Origin: Dehalococcoidales bacterium
Lineage (GTDB): Bacteria > Chloroflexota > Dehalococcoidia > Dehalococcoidales > UBA5627
Assembly (NCBI GenBank): GCA_041656115.1
Contig: JBBAED010000009.1
Span: 1-33,825 of the forward strand
Length of the DNA: 33,825 nucleotides
Direction: 5' to 3'
The notes below the pieces were generated by a model. It saw only the letters and a program-made list of their open reading frames with translations. It searched no databases and had not been told where the DNA came from. Within the stretch, counting starts at the first letter, position 1. Every line of letters begins with the position of its first letter. Shown piece by piece: positions 7,554 to 16,445 of the stretch. The translations under genes were made by a program, and so were the position numbers.

Positions 7554-8717
7554 GTGAAGATTGCGCTGGTATCCCCGTATGATTTCGCGTATCCCGGGGG
7601 AGTTGTTAATCATATTGTCGCACTGGAAAAGCGTTTGATAGAAATGGGGCATGATGTTACAATCTTTGCCCCAACATCAAAACCGATTCTGGACTATGAT
7701 AATTTCATAAAAATCGGCAATGCTTACCCGTACCCTGTAAAGGGAACTACTTTGCGTATAAGCACATCTCTAAACCTCGCACCACGCATAAAAGAAATCC
7801 TTGAACAAGAAGATTTCGATATTTTTCACCTTCACGAGCCGTGTATGCCGATGGTTTGTTCCAGTTTTCTGAAATTTGCTACCGCTCCGATTGTCGGGAC
7901 GTTCCATGCTTCGGGAGTAATTCCGAATTATTATTACGGATGGCCGATTACAACCTACAAACTGAGGAAACGGCGTCCTAATATAGTCGGTAAAATTGCG
8001 GTTTCCAAACCGGCGATGGAATATGCTCAAAAATATGTTCCGGGTGATTATCAAGTTATCCCCAACGGTATTGACCTTGACTGCTTTAATCCCAACGTTG
8101 AAATAATTGAAGAGTTTAATGACGATAAACTCAATATTCTTTTTGTGGGCAGATTGGAGAAGCGTAAGGGTCTTAAATATTTAATTGATGCTTATAAAAT
8201 CGTTAAAGAGAAACACCCAAATTCAAGGCTTATTGTAATTGGGCCGGGGACAAGGTTTCGTAAGAAATACGAAGCAAAAGTAAAGCGTGATAATCTGGAA
8301 GACGTCCATTTTTTGGGTAAGGTTTCAGCGGAGGATTTGCCGCGCTATTTTAAAACAGCCGATATTTATTGTTCACCGGCGGTTAGCGGCGAAAGCTTCG
8401 GTATTGTACTGTTGGAAGCTATGGCGGTCGGAACCGCTATCGTTGCCTCTGATATACCGGGTTATCGGTCGGTTTTAACCGACGATAAAGAAGGCTTATT
8501 GGTACGCCCTCGTAGGTCAAAACTTTTGGCCAAGGCGTTGGACCGTCTTTTGTCCGACAAAGAACTCCGCTTGCAAATGGGTCAAAGCGGTATCGAAACT
8601 TCACAGATTTATGATTGGAATAAAGTCGCCCTTCAGGTTTACAATTATTACTTGAAAGTCCTGGTTAAGACAGCCGATCCGAAGGATGATGAAAAGAAAT
8701 CCACGGTGTCGGTCTAG
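7554..8717 (+). CDS. GT4 glycosyltransferase, PimA-like (probable phosphatidylinositol mannosyltransferase)
   Basis: This is a GT-B fold retaining glycosyltransferase of 387 aa. The N-terminus, MKIALVSPYDFAYPGGVVNH, has the PGGV acceptor-side loop typical of PimA. The donor-side half has VGRLEKRKG (198-206) and the E-x7-E motif of family GT4 at Glu280 and Glu288 (ESFGIVLLE). PimA transfers mannose from GDP-mannose to phosphatidylinositol on the inner membrane face. There is no signal peptide, so the protein is cytosolic or peripheral. Its place between ino1 and a CDP-alcohol transferase supports an inositol-lipid acceptor. The sugar and acceptor are inferred, and a different GT4 specificity is possible. 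The start is GTG at 7554. Confidence 0.85.
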   Translation: MKIALVSPYDFAYPGGVVNHIVALEKRLIEMGHDVTIFAPTSKPILDYDNFIKIGNAYPYPVKGTTLRISTSLNLAPRIKEILEQEDFDIFHLHEPCMPMVCSSFLKFATAPIVGTFHASGVIPNYYYGWPITTYKLRKRRPNIVGKIAVSKPAMEYAQKYVPGDYQVIPNGIDLDCFNPNVEIIEEFNDDKLNILFVGRLEKRKGLKYLIDAYKIVKEKHPNSRLIVIGPGTRFRKKYEAKVKRDNLEDVHFLGKVSAEDLPRYFKTADIYCSPAVSGESFGIVLLEAMAVGTAIVASDIPGYRSVLTDDKEGLLVRPRRSKLLAKALDRLLSDKELRLQMGQSGIETSQIYDWNKVALQVYNYYLKVLVKTADPKDDEKKSTVSV

Positions 8718-8757
8718 TATTTACTTTTAATTAATTTTTTAGAATTGACAGATAATT

Positions 8758-9339
8758 ATGAGTAAAATGGCGCAAATTCGTAAAACAGCGGAGAGGTATT
8801 GTACCGATCCTGTTGTTAAATTACTTGAAAAAACAAACGTTTCGCCGAACCTTTTAACTTGGATAGGCTTTCTGATTGCCCTTGTAACAGCGGTTTTTGC
8901 CGCTTTGGGTAGTTTTATTGTTGCCGGTCTTTTATTGTTATTCGGCAGTTATTTTGATATGCTGGACGGGTCTTTAGCGAGAAGAATCGGTAAGGTTAGC
9001 GTTTTTGGTGAAGTGCTTGATTCTACTCTCGACCGATTATCGGAAGGTGTTATCCTAATCGGTATTTTGTATTGGTTTAGCACGGAAGGCTCCCTCTGGG
9101 GAATAATGCTTGTTGCCGTTGCTATGCTCTCTTCGTTGGTTGTGAGCTATATTCGTGCCAAAGCGGAGATAATTAAAGTTGAATGCCTTAAGGGGCTTTT
9201 TACGCGCCCCGAGAGGGTTGTGGTTCTGGCGCTTGGTTTCTTTGTAAACCAAATGGAAATTGCACTCGGTATTATCGCTTTCTTTAGTGTAATTACCGCG
9301 GGGCAACGCCTGTATCATGTATGGCGCCAGTTAAAATAA
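8758..9339 (+). CDS. CDP-alcohol phosphatidyltransferase, probable phosphatidylinositol-phosphate synthase
   Basis: This integral membrane enzyme of 193 aa joins CDP-diacylglycerol to an alcohol. The complete family motif is present: D67-x2-D70-G71-x2-A74-R75-x8-G84-x3-D88-x3-D92. Several hydrophobic helices surround it (about 33-66, 97-130, 155-180). Family members include PgsA (glycerol-phosphate) and the PIP synthases of actinobacteria and archaea (inositol-phosphate). The neighbours ino1 and a PimA-like gene favour inositol-phosphate as the acceptor, but this rests on context, not on a diagnostic residue. It lies 40 bp after the glycosyltransferase and 17 bp before purA. Confidence 0.85.
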   Translation: MSKMAQIRKTAERYCTDPVVKLLEKTNVSPNLLTWIGFLIALVTAVFAALGSFIVAGLLLLFGSYFDMLDGSLARRIGKVSVFGEVLDSTLDRLSEGVILIGILYWFSTEGSLWGIMLVAVAMLSSLVVSYIRAKAEIIKVECLKGLFTRPERVVVLALGFFVNQMEIALGIIAFFSVITAGQRLYHVWRQLK

Positions 9340-9356
9340 ACTAAGTAGGTGATAAA

Positions 9357-10640
9357 ATGCCAGTAGTAGCGATTGTCGGATCTCAATGGGGAGATGAAGG
9401 TAAAGGCAAAGTTGTTGATATGCTGTCTGAAAATGCTCAGATGGTAGTGCGCTTTTCCGGCGGCGATAATGCCGGTCATACCGTTATCAACTCGGACGGA
9501 GAGTTTAAATTGCATCTTGTTCCTTCGGGGATATTTTATCCGGGGGTTACTTGTATTATCGGTAACGGGGTAGTGGTTAATCCCGCTAAACTTATTAATG
9601 AAATTGATTCGCTTAACGAGCGCGGAATAGATACCAGACGGCTTGTAATCAGCGACAGAGCGCATGTTGTGATGCCTTATCATATCCTTATAGACGAATT
9701 AGAAGAGGAATCTCGTGCCGGGAAGGCCCTTGGGACAACCAAGCGCGGTATCGGGCCTGCTTTTGCGGATAAGACTGCCAGACAGGGGATCAGAATCGGT
9801 GAACTGCTGGATAAAGTCGGTTTAAAAGAACGTTTAAGTATGGTTGTGGAGACTAAAAATGACGTTCTCACAAAGATATACGGTGCCGCTCCTCTTTCTT
9901 TGGACGAAATCTATAAACAGTGCTGTGAATACGGGGATAGGTTGGCACCTTATATCAGGGAAACAATAACGTTAGTCAGGGAAGCCCAAAAAAGAAACGA
10001 TATGATTATCCTTGAAGGAGCGCAAGGGGCGCTGTTGGATCCCGATTTCGGTACTTACCCGTATGCCACCTCATCTTCGCCGTTATCCGGCGGTGGTTGT
10101 TTGGGCTCCGGTGTTAGCCCGACAAGTATTGATCGTGTGCTGGGGGTTTACAAGGCATATTGTACCCGGGTCGGCAGCGGTCCGATGCCAACCGAATTGC
10201 ACGATGAAATCGGAGATGCGATTCGAGAGAAAGGATATGAGTTTGGAACCACAACCGGCAGACCTCGTCGCTGCGGTTGGTTTGACGGTGTGGCAGCGCG
10301 TTTTTCAAGCCATCTGAACGGCTTTACGGGTGGCATTATTACTCGCATTGATGTTCTTGATGAACTGCCGAAACTCAAAATCTGTACTGCTTATGAACTG
10401 GACGGAAAGATTATCGATTACATCCCTGCCAGTGTTTCCGAGTATGAAAGATGTAAGCCGATTTATGAAGAGTTGGATGGGTGGCAAACCTCAACCGATC
10501 ATATCAGACAGTACCAAGATTTGCCGATTCAAGCCAGGAAATATATTAAACGCATGGAAGATTTTATGGATTGTCCGGTTAACTTTGCCTGTATCGGTCC
10601 GACCAGAGAGCAAACGATACCTTTAAACCCGATTTTTTAA
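9357..10640 (+). CDS. purA: Adenylosuccinate synthetase
   Basis: PurA makes adenylosuccinate from IMP and aspartate using GTP, the first committed step to AMP. The 427 aa length is standard. The sequence shows the GDEGKGK loop with catalytic Asp13, and His41 in GHTV. It also shows the TTGRPRRCGWFD segment (about 298-309) and the C-terminal GPTREQTI nucleotide-binding region. AGGTG precedes the ATG at 9357. It lies 17 bp behind the CDP-alcohol transferase and is probably co-transcribed with the lipid genes, though functionally unrelated. A strong terminator follows at 10663-10695. Confidence 0.97.
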   Translation: MPVVAIVGSQWGDEGKGKVVDMLSENAQMVVRFSGGDNAGHTVINSDGEFKLHLVPSGIFYPGVTCIIGNGVVVNPAKLINEIDSLNERGIDTRRLVISDRAHVVMPYHILIDELEEESRAGKALGTTKRGIGPAFADKTARQGIRIGELLDKVGLKERLSMVVETKNDVLTKIYGAAPLSLDEIYKQCCEYGDRLAPYIRETITLVREAQKRNDMIILEGAQGALLDPDFGTYPYATSSSPLSGGGCLGSGVSPTSIDRVLGVYKAYCTRVGSGPMPTELHDEIGDAIREKGYEFGTTTGRPRRCGWFDGVAARFSSHLNGFTGGIITRIDVLDELPKLKICTAYELDGKIIDYIPASVSEYERCKPIYEELDGWQTSTDHIRQYQDLPIQARKYIKRMEDFMDCPVNFACIGPTREQTIPLNPIF

Positions 10641-10662
10641 CAAATAATTAATGATTAGCAAT

Positions 10663-10695
10663 AAAGGCTCGGAGGAAACTCCGGGCCTTTTGTTT
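10663..10695 (+). terminator. Intrinsic terminator after purA
   Basis: A 12-bp stem (10663-10674 with 10679-10690, one G-U pair) is closed by a GAAA tetraloop and followed by TGTTT. It ends the ino1-purA transcript. Confidence 0.9.
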
Positions 10696-10713
10696 ATTAG
10701 AGGTTAAATTTCT

Positions 10714-10743
10714 CGTTCGTCGGACCTTTCGACAGGCTCAGAA
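10714..10743 (-). repeat. Partial C element (half)
   Basis: CGTTCGTCGGACCTTTCGAC and the next bases match one half of the C family in the minus orientation. The other half is missing. Confidence 0.6.
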
Positions 10744-10753
10744 TAGCACTACC

Positions 10754-10845
10754 GTCTTTGCGAGCGCAGCGAAGCAATCTCATATAGATTAAATACATTG
10801 GAGATTGCCACGTCGTTCGCCTAACGGCTCCCTCCTCGCAAAGAC
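10754..10845 (-). repeat. B element (92 bp palindromic repeat)
   Basis: It begins GTCTTTGCGAG and ends CTCGCAAAGAC, with imperfect self-complementarity inside (CAATC/GATTG). It is one of eight B copies in the window. Confidence 0.88.
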
Positions 10846-10853
10846 ATTAACGT

Positions 10854-11010
10854 TGTCATCCTGAACGCAGTGAAGGATCTAAGAGGATAAGAAATGCAGG
10901 CTATGAGGCGTCTTCTGCAACAAAAAAGAGGCACCGTCCAGACGTGATTTGCTAATCGAACACGGCACTATCCTTTAACTCCTAGATTCTTCGACAGGCT
11001 CAGAATGACA
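10854..11010 (-). repeat. A element (157 bp, terminal inverted repeats)
   Basis: Its ends are TGTCATCCTGAA and CTCAGAATGACA, an inverted pair. The inner GGATCT and AGATTC blocks extend the inverted match to about 30 bp. Confidence 0.88.
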
Positions 11011-11028
11011 AAAAGGTGAGGGTCTCTG

Positions 11029-11124
11029 CCGTTCGTGGTGAGCTTGTCGAACCATAACGGCAGCTGAATAGTAATCCTTGTTTATTCCCATTCGTGGGAC
11101 CCTTCGACAGGCTCAGGGCGAACG
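11029..11124 (-). repeat. C element (about 96 bp)
   Basis: It begins CCGTTCGTGGTGAG and ends CTCAGGGCGAACG, an inverted pair, with a GACAGGCTC-type core in the second half. Confidence 0.82.
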
Positions 11125-11133
11125 AAAAGAAAC

Positions 11134-11291
11134 TGTCATCCTGAATGAAATGAAGGATCTAAGGGGACGGGAAATCTAGACTATTAGGTATCCTTAGAGT
11201 CAAAAGAGTGCTATCGTCCCACCATTAAATCCGTAACCGAACGGTTCACTATCCGCTAACTCCCAGATTCTTCGGCAAGCTCAGAATGACA
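11134..11291 (-). repeat. A element (158 bp)
   Basis: It has the same termini as the copy at 10854-11010. The interior has diverged, but the GGTTCACTATCCGCTAACTC stretch is shared. Confidence 0.87.
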
Positions 11292-11301
11292 AATGGGGGG
11301 A

Positions 11302-11379
11302 ATCGTCCTACTGTTTAAAGAGTAGCCAAACAGTGCACTATCCGCTAACTCCTAGATTCTTCGCAAGCTCAGAATGACA
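11302..11379 (-). repeat. Truncated A element
   Basis: This holds only one half of an A element, from the ATCGTCC interior to the GAATGACA terminus. The TGTCATCCTGAA end is missing. Confidence 0.75.
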
Positions 11380-11384
11380 CTACC

Positions 11385-11469
11385 GTCTTTGCGAGCGTAG
11401 CGAAGAATCTCATATAAATTTCTTGGAGATTGCCACGTCACTCGCCAAAGGCTCGCTCCTCGCAAAGAC
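11385..11469 (-). repeat. B element (85 bp) abutting the dapA stop codon
   Basis: The termini are GTCTTTGCGAG and CTCGCAAAGAC with a slightly shortened centre. It ends 8 bp before the dapA stop codon, and no ordinary terminator is seen there, so the folded repeat may form the transcript's 3' end. Confidence 0.86.
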
Positions 11470-11477
11470 ATGGAATC

Positions 11478-12374
11478 TTAACTAACAGGCAAATCCATTT
11501 TATATTGTTTAAGAGTTTCTTTGATTAGGTTTGCCGTATTCTCATCGGGCTCATAAAGCGGCGGACGCGGATTGCCGACTCTAAATCCGATTTGATTCAT
11601 TGCATACTTAATCGGAATTGGGTTGGCAATTTTGAAAAGCACGTCAATCAGCGGCAGCAAATGACGGTGTATCTTTGCCGCTTTTGCGGTATCGCCGGAT
11701 ACAAAACTGTCTATCATTTCATGCAGCTGGTTCCCGATAATATTCGAAGCAACGCTTACCACCCCGTATCCGCCCAACGCCAGAACCGGTAGCGTATCGT
11801 TGTCGTTCCCGCTCCAAACCTTAAAAGAGCTATCGGTATTTTCGATAATACGGCTGATTTCGTTTAAGTTTCCGCTGGCTTCTTTGATGCCGATAATATT
11901 TTCGATTTTACTTAATTTAATAACGGTATCGGACGACATATTGGCAACGGTTCTCCCGGGAACATTATAAAGAATACACGGCAAGCCGGTATTTTCGGCA
12001 ATAGCTTTAAAATGTCGGTATAAACCATCTTGGGTCGGTTTGTTATAGTAGGGCACTACCAAAAGACAAGCGTCCACGCCGCATTCCTCTGCCTGTTGCG
12101 TGGTTTCAACAGCCTCACGGGTGCTGTTACTGCCGGTACCGGCAATTACCGAGCCTTTCTCGCCAACCGCTGCCTTAATCTCTCGGAAAAGGCGTAACTC
12201 TTCTTCTCTGATTAATGTCGGCGATTCGCCGGTTGTACCCACAACTACCAACCCGTCGCTTCCGGAGGCTAAAAGGGCAAGCGCCAGCTTTTGGGCTTGT
12301 TCGTAATCAAGCGCTCCGTCTTCGGTAAACGGCGTTACCATCGCCGTTAAAAGCCTTCCAAAATCTTTTTTCAT
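11478..12374 (-). CDS. dapA: 4-hydroxy-tetrahydrodipicolinate synthase
   Basis: DapA condenses pyruvate with aspartate semialdehyde, the first step committed to diaminopimelate and lysine. The 298-aa TIM barrel shows TT at 47-48 in VVVGTTGES and Tyr136 in LYNVPGRT. The Schiff-base Lys164 lies in IGIKEASGNL. Its start codon shares one base with the asd stop codon (TAATG), a strong sign of translational coupling. It is the last gene of the rpsO-pnp-dapB-asd-dapA operon, and a B repeat follows directly. Confidence 0.97.
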   Translation of the reverse strand: MKKDFGRLLTAMVTPFTEDGALDYEQAQKLALALLASGSDGLVVVGTTGESPTLIREEELRLFREIKAAVGEKGSVIAGTGSNSTREAVETTQQAEECGVDACLLVVPYYNKPTQDGLYRHFKAIAENTGLPCILYNVPGRTVANMSSDTVIKLSKIENIIGIKEASGNLNEISRIIENTDSSFKVWSGNDNDTLPVLALGGYGVVSVASNIIGNQLHEMIDSFVSGDTAKAAKIHRHLLPLIDVLFKIANPIPIKYAMNQIGFRVGNPRPPLYEPDENTANLIKETLKQYKMDLPVS

Positions 12375-13405
12375 TATTCACCTCCGTTAGGTTGGAGCCA
12401 ATTTCTTTTAATGATTTCTTCGGCAATCTGAATCGTATTTAGTGCGGCCCCTTTTCTTATGTTATCCGCAACAACCCACATTACCAAGCTGTTTGAATGA
12501 GAAACGTCGGTGCGAATTCGCCCGACAAATACATCATCGGTGCCGGCAGCCGAATAGGGTTGCGGATAAAGGCTGATGGCAGGGTCATCCATTAGTTTGA
12601 CACCCGGCGCCTTGTGTAAAATGCGCCTTGCTTCATCGGGTGTTATCGAATTGGTAAATTCAACGTTGATTGCCTCGCTATGGCTGTTAAAGACCGGCAC
12701 GCGAACACAGGTTGCGGAAATAGCGATATCATCGTTGTGTAAAATCTTCCTTGTTTCTTCCACCATTTTCCATTCTTCTTTGGTGTAGGCGTTATCAAGG
12801 AAAACGTCGATTTCTGGCAGTACATTAAAGGCAATTTGGTGTGAGTAGACGTGGGGTACCACGGTGTTTCCGTTTAGGATTTGTTTTGCCTGATTGGTAA
12901 GTTCGTCTATGGCGGCGACTCCGGTCCCCGATACGGATTGATAAGTGCTGACAATAATTCGTTTAATCGGATTTTTTTGGTGTAACGGATTGAGCGCCAC
13001 TACCATTTGAATTGTTGAGCAGTTCGGGTTGGCAATAATCCCTTTGTGTTTCTTAATATCTTCGGGGTTTATTTCAGGGACTACCAGGGGTACCTTAGGG
13101 TCCATCCTCCATGCCGAACTGTTATCAATTACAACTGCACCGGATTGTGCTGCAATCGGTGCAAAATAGCGGCTGATTTCGGCGCCTGCCGAGAATAAGG
13201 CAATATCAATGCCCTTAAAAGAGGTTGCTGTTGTTTCTTTAACTTCAATCTCTTGGTGATTAAAGAACACCTTTTTGCCCGCTGAGCGGTCGGAGGCCAG
13301 TAAAGTAATCGATTCAATCGGGAACTGACGTTGTTCCAAGATTTTAAGAAATTCCTGTCCAACCATTCCCGTTGCGCCGACAACAGCTAATTTGTAACCC
13401 TTCAT
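12374..13405 (-). CDS. asd: Aspartate-semialdehyde dehydrogenase
   Basis: Asd reduces aspartyl phosphate to aspartate semialdehyde with NADPH, feeding the lysine and threonine/methionine branches. The 343-aa protein has the GATGMVGQEF cofactor loop (10-19) and the catalytic Cys129 in NPNCSTIQ. The dimerisation domain contains a FNVLPEID-type segment. It lies 8 bp after dapB and overlaps dapA by one base. With its two neighbours it makes the substrate and runs the next two steps of the pathway, so the cluster is metabolically coherent. Confidence 0.97.
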   Translation of the reverse strand: MKGYKLAVVGATGMVGQEFLKILEQRQFPIESITLLASDRSAGKKVFFNHQEIEVKETTATSFKGIDIALFSAGAEISRYFAPIAAQSGAVVIDNSSAWRMDPKVPLVVPEINPEDIKKHKGIIANPNCSTIQMVVALNPLHQKNPIKRIIVSTYQSVSGTGVAAIDELTNQAKQILNGNTVVPHVYSHQIAFNVLPEIDVFLDNAYTKEEWKMVEETRKILHNDDIAISATCVRVPVFNSHSEAINVEFTNSITPDEARRILHKAPGVKLMDDPAISLYPQPYSAAGTDDVFVGRIRTDVSHSNSLVMWVVADNIRKGAALNTIQIAEEIIKRNWLQPNGGE

Positions 13406-13413
13406 AATGCCTC

Positions 13414-14208
13414 CTACAATCCCAACAGGGATTCCAATCCGAATACCAGCCCTTTGCGATTGATTACTTCTTTAATTGCCAACAATACCCCCGGCATATA
13501 GCATTCTCTGCTGGTGGTATCGTGAATAATAGTTAGGGTTTGTCCCGCCATTCCGAAACGGACTTCTTGCCTTGCCAGTATTCCGGGCAAGCGCACGCTG
13601 TGAATCGGTACTCCGCAGACTTCTTTACCGCGGCTTTCAATATCGCGCTGTTCGGGCATAACCCCCGCCGGCTTCCCGTCTCGGCCTTCTTCAATGGCCA
13701 TCGCGGTTTTAATGGCGGTTCCCGACGGTGCGTCTACTTTAAGCTGGTGGTGCAGTTCGATTATTTCGGCATAATCAAAATACTTTGCTGAAATCTTGGA
13801 CAGATAAGTCATAATAACTGCTCCGAGGGCAAAATTAGGGGCTAAAACTACACCTGTACCTTGCTTCTCCGCCAGTTTGGCTATTTGATCGATTTGATCT
13901 TCTTTGAACCCGGTGGTGCCGATTACCAAGCTTACTTTATGCTCCAGTGCCGTTAGGGCGGCGGTAAAAGAAGCGGAGGCAATCGTAAAATCAACTAAAA
14001 CGTCCGGTTTGCAATCGGTAAGTATTTGTTCTAAATCCGATGAAAAAGGCACTCTCCCCGAGTTACCGGGGAGCACCAAATATTCATCGGATATATTCGA
14101 TTCAATTGCGCCGACAAGCTGCGTGTCACGGTCTGCACAAACCGCTTTAACCACTTCTTGCCCCATTCTGCCCAAAGCGCCATTTACTGCTACGCGTATC
14201 GGTGTCAT
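13414..14208 (-). CDS. dapB: 4-hydroxy-tetrahydrodipicolinate reductase
   Basis: DapB reduces the DapA product with NAD(P)H. The 264-aa protein shows the N-terminal GALGRMG dinucleotide loop (10-16), the GTTGF segment (97-101), and the signature ELHHQLKVDAPSGTA. That signature holds the His pair at 153-154 and Lys157. Length and motifs are typical. It lies 18 bp downstream of pnp on the same strand and 8 bp before asd, within one operon. Confidence 0.97.
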   Translation of the reverse strand: MTPIRVAVNGALGRMGQEVVKAVCADRDTQLVGAIESNISDEYLVLPGNSGRVPFSSDLEQILTDCKPDVLVDFTIASASFTAALTALEHKVSLVIGTTGFKEDQIDQIAKLAEKQGTGVVLAPNFALGAVIMTYLSKISAKYFDYAEIIELHHQLKVDAPSGTAIKTAMAIEEGRDGKPAGVMPEQRDIESRGKEVCGVPIHSVRLPGILARQEVRFGMAGQTLTIIHDTTSRECYMPGVLLAIKEVINRKGLVFGLESLLGL

Positions 14209-14226
14209 ATTACACCCCCTTTAATA

Positions 14227-16404
14227 CTAGAAACGGCGCTTATTCTGCGTAGGCCCCGAACGGTGCGGCGGGTTTCTAAAATTATCTCTCGGAGGAGACT
14301 GTCTGTTTTCGCATTTATCCGATGCGTTCGAAAAGGCAGCCCTTCTGGATAAATTAACCCTGCCTTGGTTGTCGATTTCGGTTACTTTAACAGTTACCTC
14401 GTCACCGACTTTAACCACATCCTCAACTTTATCAACACGATAATCGGCGAGTTCACTGATATGCACCATGCCTTCTTTTCCGGGTAGAACCTCTACAAAA
14501 GCGCCGAAATTCATAATGCGGGTTACTTTTCCTGTATAGATTGTGCCGACTTCGACATCCCTGATTAAGGCATCTATCATATCCATTGCTTTTCTGGCAG
14601 AGGCTTCGTCTGCCGAGCCGATAATTGCAATGCCTTCGCTGTTGATATCGACAGTGGCTTTACTTTCTTCCACGATGGAGCGAATAGTTTTCCCTCCCGG
14701 GCCGATGACCGTACCGATTTTATCGGACGGAATAGCGACCTTATACATGCGCGGGGCGTATGGACTAAGCTCCGGTTTGCTCTCGCTGATGGTGCTAAGC
14801 ATTTTTTCGAGTATAAACATACGTGCTTCACGGGCTTGACCCAATGCATCAATCAAAATGTCGGCACTGATACCTTTCGGCTTCATATCCAGCTGAACCG
14901 CTGTAATTCCTTCGGGGGTACCGGCTATTTTGTAGTCCATATCGCCGTAGTTATCTTCCATGCCTTCAATATCGGTTAAAAGGGCGTATTCGCCGTTTTC
15001 TCCGGTAACCAGACCGATTGAGATTCCGGCAACCGGTGCCTTAATTTTAATTCCGGCATCCATTAATGACATAGTAGATGCGCAACAACTTGCCATTGAA
15101 GTGCTTCCGTTGGAGCTTAGTGCCTCTGATACCAGCCGCAATGTATAGGGGAAATCCTCTCCCTGCGGTACCACGGGTAAAAGGGCACGTTCCGCCAGCG
15201 CACCGTGGCCGTATTCACGCCTGCCGGTAATACCGGCTCGTCTGGCTTCACCGGTCGAAAAAGGCGGGAAGTTGTAATGGTGAATGTATCTCTTGGGTTC
15301 ATCGAACCCTAAACCGTCTATTTGCTGTTCTTTTTTAATCGGTCCCAGTGTCGTTACGGTTAATATCTGCGTTTCTCCGCGCGAGAATAACGCCGAGCCG
15401 TGAACACGCGGAAGTAATCCGACTTCGCACAGAAGGGGGCGTACTTCTTTGAGTTGGCGTCCGCTGACACGTTCGCCTTTAGTTAAAATATTTCCCCTAA
15501 TCAGGCATCTGACTTCCCTGTCAAAAGATTCAAGAACATCCGATTCCGAATGATCTTCTTTAAGGGTTGCAACCAATTCCTGTTTCAGGTTTTCAATCGC
15601 TTCGATTCTATCCGCTTTGACGGGCAGTGTAAACGCCTCGTTTAAGCGGTTGCCGATAAACCCTGAAACGGCTTCTTTGGTTTCGGCGCTGATGTCGATA
15701 ACCGGGGCTTCTTCTTTGGGCTGAGCCATAACCGCCATCATTTCTTCCTGCAGGGCGATAATATCCTGGTTGGCTTCATGTCCCAGTCGTATTGCCTGAG
15801 CGAAGATATCTTCGGAGATTTCGTTCGCACCGGCTTCCATCATTATGACGGCCTTTTTGGTGCTGGCAATCACTAAGTCTAACTTGCTTGTTTGCAGTTC
15901 TTCCAACGTCGGGTTAACTACCAGTTCATCGTTGATGTATCCGACATGAACGATTCCAACCGGTCCTTCAAACGGAACGGAAGATAAGCTTAAAGCCATC
16001 GAACAGCCGATAACGGACAAAATGGCGGGATCGTTTTCCTTATCTACGGATAACACGGTAGAAATTAATTGGATTTCACGGCGCCATGTCTTTGGTAAAA
16101 GCGGTCGCAGCGGTCGGTCGGTTAAACGGCAAGTCAAAATCGCCTCTTCGCTGGGGCGTCCTTCGCGACGCAAGAAACCGCCGGGAATTTTGCCGGCAGC
16201 ATACATTCTTTCTTCGTAATCAACGGTTAGAGGAAGAAAGTCTATTCCTTCTTTTGCCTTGGGGGCGACACAAACCGTCGATAAAACGACAGTATCGCCG
16301 TAACGAACGGTAACCGCAGCTCCGGCTTGCCACGCCAGTTTGCCTGTCTCCAAAGTCAGTTTTCTGCCGCAAATAATGCGCTCAAAAGATTGAGATGTAG
16401 TCAC
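14227..16404 (-). CDS. pnp: Polyribonucleotide nucleotidyltransferase (PNPase)
   Basis: PNPase degrades RNA 3' to 5' by phosphorolysis and is a core part of RNA turnover. The 725-aa protein has two RNase PH-like domains (about 10-225 and 310-545, the second with TPEGITAVQLDMK). These are separated by the helical linker. A KH domain (about 555-615, IGTVIGPGGKTIRSI) and an S1 domain (about 620-690) follow. The C-terminal tail is rich in Asn, Arg and Pro. The location downstream of rpsO is widely conserved. The gene starts with ATG and lies 41 bp after the rpsO stop. Confidence 0.97.
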   Translation of the reverse strand: MTTSQSFERIICGRKLTLETGKLAWQAGAAVTVRYGDTVVLSTVCVAPKAKEGIDFLPLTVDYEERMYAAGKIPGGFLRREGRPSEEAILTCRLTDRPLRPLLPKTWRREIQLISTVLSVDKENDPAILSVIGCSMALSLSSVPFEGPVGIVHVGYINDELVVNPTLEELQTSKLDLVIASTKKAVIMMEAGANEISEDIFAQAIRLGHEANQDIIALQEEMMAVMAQPKEEAPVIDISAETKEAVSGFIGNRLNEAFTLPVKADRIEAIENLKQELVATLKEDHSESDVLESFDREVRCLIRGNILTKGERVSGRQLKEVRPLLCEVGLLPRVHGSALFSRGETQILTVTTLGPIKKEQQIDGLGFDEPKRYIHHYNFPPFSTGEARRAGITGRREYGHGALAERALLPVVPQGEDFPYTLRLVSEALSSNGSTSMASCCASTMSLMDAGIKIKAPVAGISIGLVTGENGEYALLTDIEGMEDNYGDMDYKIAGTPEGITAVQLDMKPKGISADILIDALGQAREARMFILEKMLSTISESKPELSPYAPRMYKVAIPSDKIGTVIGPGGKTIRSIVEESKATVDINSEGIAIIGSADEASARKAMDMIDALIRDVEVGTIYTGKVTRIMNFGAFVEVLPGKEGMVHISELADYRVDKVEDVVKVGDEVTVKVTEIDNQGRVNLSRRAAFSNASDKCENRQSPPRDNFRNPPHRSGPTQNKRRF

Positions 16405-16445
16405 TAGATTCTCCTTATTTGCTTTACAAGAACTTACTTAAGGAC

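Noticed and set aside
10696..11477. Possible insertion sequence
   Set aside because: No transposase frame exists; the stretch is a mosaic of short non-coding elements.
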